NCBI GenBank assembly: GCA_029641185.1
Contig: JAPWGK010000002.1
Coordinates: forward strand, 1,922,001 to 1,986,000
Source: Pseudofabraea citricarpa
Taxonomy: Eukaryota; Ascomycota; Leotiomycetes; Helotiales; Dermateaceae
DNA length: 64,000 nucleotides
Direction: 5' to 3'
The notes under the pieces were generated by a model. That model was not told where the DNA came from, made no database searches, and was given only the letters and a program-made list of their open reading frames with translations. Both the position numbers and the translations under genes were made by a program. The first letter of the stretch is position 1. Every line of letters starts with the position of its first letter. Positions 59,021 through 64,000 of the stretch are shown here, in pieces.

Positions 59021-60186
59021 ATGCTAATCGGTCTTTGTGGAGGTAGGTTTTCTGACTGGTGAGTGTTACTTATGCTGATTTTCTGTAGGTATTTGCTCTG
59101 GCAAGAGCACAGTTGCTCAATATCTTGTCGAGCATCATGGCTTCACCCACTTGTACCTTCGTCAGGAACATACCAAGCCTGATCAAATCAAAGGAGAGCT
59201 GAATGGCAGCGATTCAGCCGAATCGCCTCACAATCAGAGCAATGGCTTATTTCCGAGGGAAAAGACCTCTCAGCAATACATTTTTGACACAGCAGATGAG
59301 TTGCTAGATTTTGTCACCAAGCGGTGGCTTGAGCGATGGGTGACAACAGACATCTACAATGAGGCCATTCTCGATAAACTGGAGCGACGCCCCTTCTTCA
59401 TTTTGATCAGTGTAGATGCGCCAGTCAGCGTCCGCTGGAAACGATTCCAGCATCGCCTGCAAGCCAAATCCTCCTCGGAAAATCATACTCTCGAAGATTT
59501 CCTACTACGATCAGATGAGCATCTATACAGCCCCAAAAAGGGTCTTATGCCCTTGATATCTCGAGCCACCATTCGTCTCATCAATACTTCTTCGGACCTG
59601 GCACACTTATATGCTACGCTGGGGAAACTGGATTTGACAAACGAGGATAGACTAAGACCAAGCTGGGACCAATACTTCATGCAACTGGCTTCGCTGGCTG
59701 CTCAGCGGAGTAATTGCATGAAGAGAAGGGTGGGTTGTGTATTAGTCCGAGAAAAGAGAGTAATTAGTACTGGATATAATGGAACACCCCGAGGGCTGAG
59801 AAATTGTGGGGAAGGAGGGTGTCAACGATGCAATGACGGGCTTAACTCTGGTGTTGGCCTTGGAACTTGCTTGTGTATTCACGCGGAGGAAAATGCATTG
59901 TTGGAAGCTGGCAGAGAACGAATACGGGAGGGTGCTATTCTTTACTGCGACACCTGCCCGTGTTTGACTTGCAGTATTAAAATCACGCAAGTAGGAATCA
60001 GCGAAGTGGTGTATAGCCAAGGATACAGTATGGATGGAGAAACAGCGGCTGTTTTCAAGGAGGCCGGTGTTCATCTTCGACAATTTTCTCCGGTGGGTTC
60101 ATTGTCCCTTCTAACCAGTTATCTTGCTAACTTGAGCACAGCCTCCAAATGGGATGATTCACTTAGAGAAGCAGGCATTGTACTAA
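59021..60186 (+). CDS. DCD1: Deoxycytidylate deaminase
   Basis: Three exons (59021-59042, 59089-60092, 60142-60186) give 356 residues. The first exon is 22 nt and completes a P-loop, GGICSGKST at residues 7-15, in the N-terminal kinase-like domain that fungal dCMP deaminases carry. The C-terminal half has the zinc motifs HAEENALLEAG and CPCLTC, plus a CxxC pair in GGCQRC that may bind a second zinc. It makes dUMP from dCMP for thymidylate synthesis. The last intron replaces an unspliced biased tail by a short C-terminus (NGMIHLEKQALY) like that of homologues, which supports the model. Cytosolic enzyme, normally controlled by dCTP and dTTP in this family. Confidence 0.95.
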
Positions 60187-61080
60187 AATTAAAATTAAAA
60201 TATTGTGTACTCCGCCTTCTTGTACTGATCAAATGTAATATTCATTGTCTACCTTTAGTACCCCAGACATAAGACTTGTACCATCAACCATGGCTCTTAG
60301 CCGATCTCAGGTGCTGCTTAGTTACATATTTGTCTACATATCTACATATCGCCTACTAGGGAAGCCGCCCCTCTTGGTAAGAAGTATACTTCGGCCATGC
60401 CTGAATGTGCTGCATCAAATTCAGACATAGGTGTGTGTTGTTTCTCATATTAGTAAGCTGAAGCTCAATCCAGGTTGATACTGATCTTGCATACTCGAAT
60501 ATGCCAAAAGCCAGGTGGTGCAGACAGCTACACAGCTCAGGTTTGGGCCGAGAGGAGTGGCGCAGGTGACGAAGTAACTAATGGTTAGTTTATACCTCGA
60601 GCGTCATACTCTAGTCAGCCCAGAATCAGTCATATAGCCTGAATCGTGCATATTGAGGTTGTTCGAGGTTCACATTAAGCTGACATTATCACGACGATAC
60701 ATTCATTCAATGACAGGATTTATATGTACTTGAAATTCTCTGTTTCGTTCGTGAGATGTTCCAACACCTTTGATCTATCCAGGTTGGAACATTTGATTGC
60801 TGTCAATGTATTTTATAATAACGCTGCATGCTAGTTGAATAAGAACCCAAAGATGCTTGCCGTGTCCGTCTCTGGTATACTGCATATGAAACAAACCCTG
60901 GCCTGCTTTTATGCCTTTTCGCCAAAGAATATGGTCTTAATAAGGCGAATTGATCTCCATGTTGATGAGCAATTGTTAAACCGGCATCATTTGCACTGCA
61001 GGTAGAAGTAGATCCATGACTAAGCTTCAGCTGTTATACAGCCTACATATATTGTACACCCAATTTTACAAAAACATATA
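60187..61080. other. Convergent intergenic region
   Basis: Noncoding, with no repeats or RNA genes that I recognise. Confidence 0.5.
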
Positions 61081-61894
61081 TTACATTGGCCCCTTGGTGA
61101 CTGGGCTCAATTGCGTGGCTCGCTGGATTCCCTTCTGGAGGATCTCAGGATGCAGATGCACACTAGGCATTAACCCCATTCCAACAGCCCTCCTGATAGC
61201 CTTCGCGATTCTTCTTTGGTTGACCGGTCTAAGACCTGTCTCAGATCTTGGTTTTATCCGTCCCATTGCTGTCACATATTCAGATAAGATAGAAAAGTTC
61301 TAGGTCTTCATTAGCATATCGGCATGGCAGACTTCGAAAAATAACTAACCTTGTACTCCTTCATCGGATTCAAATCCAACATATCAAACACATCATATTC
61401 TGGTCGAAGCTTTTGTTTCCACTTGGCCATCTCCACGGCACTAAGATCATGAGGTGCATAGACATCTCCGGCCCTCCATCTCCTACTAATCTGCCTGCTC
61501 AGATCTTGGCCCAATTTGTTGTCTTTCAACAGGTCCGCAGTTTCCGCAGAGGGTTGACCAGGAGTCCGATCTGGTCGCAATTGCTTTTTGAATCCGTCGA
61601 GTAGTCGCCGCATAGACTCCTCCTGATTCCCCACCTTTGGGGTTGATAGACTTCCAAGTGAGAATGATCCTGCAGGTCGACTTCGGGGAGCAGGTCGGTC
61701 TGATCCTATCTTTGCAAGGAGATCAGTAGTGCTTGAACGGGCGGCTGTTGCAAGTTAGTTGTGGCTTCTAACGTGTGAGTAACTAAATACTGACTATTCT
61801 GAGTCGAAAAGGAAGCTCCAGGATATGGAGCCCTTTGCGCAATGCCCTGCGCAATGCCCCGCGCAGCATTGAGGTACGGTAATCGTGGCGGCAT
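61081..61894 (-). CDS. Mitochondrial small-subunit ribosomal protein bS18m
   Basis: Three exons (61795-61894, 61350-61744, 61081-61299; both introns 50 nt) give 237 residues. A basic N-terminus (residues 1-35) serves as mitochondrial presequence. The C-terminal ~65 residues carry the S18 core, [19 protein letters not shown], followed by [15 protein letters not shown]. The middle is a fungal-specific extension. Without the last exon the S18 core would be lost, and its frame begins only at an internal ATG, so the spliced model is needed to make sense of it. It is the counterpart of yeast RSM18. Divergent from IMP3 with 193 bp between start codons. Confidence 0.92.
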
Positions 61895-62087
61895 GGTTGC
61901 TCTATGTTTGTGATAGCTCCCCTAGGTTTGAGAGGTCGCGACCACCGAGCCAAAAAGTTTCTCGGAAGTCAAGTTGATCCGTGCCGCAGTTTTATCTTCA
62001 AATTTATCTTAGCCTTATCACCCACCACCAGAATTGCCATCTGGACCTTGGGATTTACCGGAACAATTCTCATCTAATAACTCTAAG

Positions 62088-62801
62088 ATGGTGCGCAAAC
62101 TCAAACATCATGAGCAGAAGCTCTTACGAAAGGTAGACTTCACCACCTACGCGTCAGACAACAATCATCGAGATGCTGCGGTTATTCGACGATATGCGAT
62201 CCAGAAGCCGGGGGATTAGTACGTTTGAATCTCATTGCGAATCTTTTTCTGGTTCCGGAATCTCTATAGCAAGTAATACTAATTGTGGATTTTGCAACTT
62301 TAGTCAAAAATACAATAGGCTCTGCGGGGTATGTCTTCACTTTACAAGTCGAGTCAGGCTTGGTAATATTTTTAAGCAAGCTAACCATCTTTCCAGTCCC
62401 TAAAACAAATCGCACATCGCCTTGCAAACCTCCCCCCAGATTCTGCATTCCGCCTCAAGCATGAAGAGCTCCTCCTCTCCAAACTCCATGATATGGGCAT
62501 CCTCCCTTCCAATGCATCGACCGCCAAGTTATCGGAAGTCGAGAAGAACGTTACAGTCTCAGCTTTCTGCCGAAGACGTCTACCAGTTGTACTCACTCGC
62601 CTAAGGATGGCAGAAACTGTACAAGCCGCGACAAAAATCATCGAGCAAGGGCATGTCAGAGTCGGAACTGAGACAGTCACCGATACTGCGTTTCTTGTGT
62701 CGAGAGGAATGGAGGACTTCGTTACTTGGGTCGATGGAAGCAAAATTCGCAGGAACATTTTGCAATACAGAGATAAGCTGGATGATTTTGATCTTTTATG
62801 A
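62088..62801 (+). CDS. IMP3: U3 snoRNP protein IMP3
   Basis: Three exons (62088-62218, 62304-62328, 62397-62801) give 186 residues; the middle exon is 25 nt. The N-terminus [18 protein letters not shown] is the signature of IMP3. [19 protein letters not shown] segment and a C-terminal S4 RNA-binding domain (about residues 107-175, [20 protein letters not shown]) follow. It joins U3 snoRNA to pre-18S rRNA in the small-subunit processome in the nucleolus. Length agrees with the yeast protein (about 183). Start chosen at the first ATG that begins the conserved N-terminus. Confidence 0.95.
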
Positions 62802-63814
62802 TCTAGGGAAATAATATGTCAATTGTAAAGGAATGGATATGGGATTTGGAGTTTGCTGCATTGCATGGGCGTTGGAAATTCTCAAGGACGGAAAAGATCT
62901 GCCAGGGCGTTAGATCGTGATATAGCTGCAGTTCTACACGAATGCGCTGAAAAGCATTCACTTTCGCAATACTTTCGCAATACAAGTGGAATCAAACAAG
63001 GGCCCTCCGTAAGTTGTGTGAGATAGCCTGCCTGTTGACCGAATGTTTTCTTCATGATTGCTTAACTTTTGATGCAATTACTTGCTCTTAGAACGATCAA
63101 ATTTATCTAGCTCAAGCTTGCTCTTACGTGTATAGTTCTTTTCTTGTTTTCTTCCTATTATGGGTTGTTTTTGTTGATCAAGTGACAGCACAATCATTGT
63201 TCTTTTTCAAGATTCGGAGGATACGCTACACACTCACCAAAGGCATTTTAGCCTCTAGATCACAATGGCATCTTATATTTGAGCTGCGAAATGGTCCATG
63301 TGCTTTATTTCATGGTAGTGATAAGATTTACTCATTCTCTGGAGATAATTATATGCCTATATACAAAAGAATACAATACTAATAGTTCATGTATAGTATA
63401 ACGTGATGAAATGGTATGTTGATCGACGCGTGGGAAATCCAACACTTAGTTGTAAACTGCCTTTCCTCGTGCTTGACTCAATTTGTAAGCATGTCTTGCT
63501 TGCTTTAAGAACTTGATAATGGTGCTTAAGCGATGTTGAAAAGGGGTAATGTTCCAAGAAATGATTCTAAATGCATGCTATCTTCTTAAGTTCTTATTTT
63601 CACGTAGTACCTGATAGGAAGAAAATTTCAAAGTACACATTCTAAGCTAACAAATCAAATATGTAAAGCAGGGTGATATGTTATTATTACATTTAGTGCT
63701 AATATAGCATGAATTGGTTAGATCATATTCCTCGTTATAAGCCATTTCTTAATTGATTATACAAGAATATGGAGATGACTATGTTCAAACAAGACATATT
63801 AAAATAATCTGTCC
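62802..63814. other. Convergent intergenic region, A+T-rich
   Basis: A short plus-strand frame at 63128-63382 starts with a hydrophobic stretch but lacks further support. The rest is A+T-rich noncoding sequence. Confidence 0.45.
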
Positions 63815-64000
63815 CTAATATCTTCTAAATCTAGTTGGGGCAGTAGCATTTCCAATCCCAACAACACTAAGCGTGGGATCTGTAGCTGTCCCGTTCGCAA
63901 ACGGCGGCAAAGTTTCACCAGCCTGCAATCCTACAGCAACAGCCTTTGCTAACGGCATAACCAGATCAATACATCTCTGTCTCTGGTTCAAACCCGCAAT
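63815..64000 (-). CDS. C-terminal fragment of an unidentified protein
   Basis: An open frame enters from the right edge and stops with TAG at 63815-63817, giving the last 61 residues. They include IDLVMPLAKAVAVGLQAG and end RFRRY. Codon use looks coding and Asn-x-Ser/Thr sites are present, but no family is evident from the tail alone. Confidence 0.5.
   Translation of the reverse strand: MAGLNQRQRCIDLVMPLAKAVAVGLQAGETLPPFANGTATDPTLSVVGIGNATAPTRFRRY

Noticed and set aside
63128..63382. 84-codon frame with a signal-like N-terminus
   Set aside because: Lies in A+T-rich sequence, only the start is hydrophobic, and nothing follows that resembles a mature protein.

Overview
The window looks like a chromosome piece from a filamentous ascomycete (Pezizomycotina). 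Almost every gene is split by 40-130 nt introns with GT..AG ends and a CTAAC/CTGAC-like branch point. The family set is also fungal: two Zn2Cys6 regulators, a laccase, a DOMON-b561 protein, bifunctional HIS7, Vps62, ATG7 and a Mid2-like surface protein. I suspect Leotiomycetes but cannot prove it from sequence alone. I joined exons by hand, checking phase at every junction; all models below are open end to end unless stated.

Layout. 1-5 kb: a BAHD-type acyltransferase cut by the left edge, an intact small purine/nucleoside deaminase, a small membrane protein, and an intron-containing tRNA-Gln(CUG) in an A+T-rich island. 6-12 kb: a Gfo/Idh/MocA oxidoreductase, a small secreted protein, and a secreted protein made of repeated knottin-like cysteine modules. 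13-19 kb: Vps62-like protein and a dynamin-family GTPase with a long leader, followed by a decayed tandem-repeat tract.

20-33 kb is the most cluster-like part. It holds a Zn2Cys6 regulator, an unrecognised large secreted protein divergent from an APC-family permease, glucosamine-6-phosphate deaminase, and a second Zn2Cys6 regulator convergent with it. Three of the promoter regions here carry tandem or palindromic TCACCGGT-type motifs, so I propose (inference) a small co-regulated uptake and catabolic module, perhaps for amino sugars or amines.

35-44 kb: a Tpt1/KptA-like protein whose first active-site pair is replaced, an MFS transporter, a GT8 glycosyltransferase, a Mid2-like protein with a GC-AG intron, and a DOMON-cytochrome b561 protein. 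45-53 kb: an NmrA/isoflavone-reductase-like protein, HIS7 with a duplicated 43-bp promoter element carrying two Gcn4/CPC1 sites, a small secreted protein, and a laccase with Phe at the axial copper position.

53-64 kb is housekeeping: a PPR mitochondrial protein, ATG7 divergent from dCMP deaminase, and mitochondrial ribosomal protein bS18m divergent from IMP3. The C-terminal end of an unidentified gene is cut by the right edge. I saw no transposon ORF, CRISPR array or rRNA gene.
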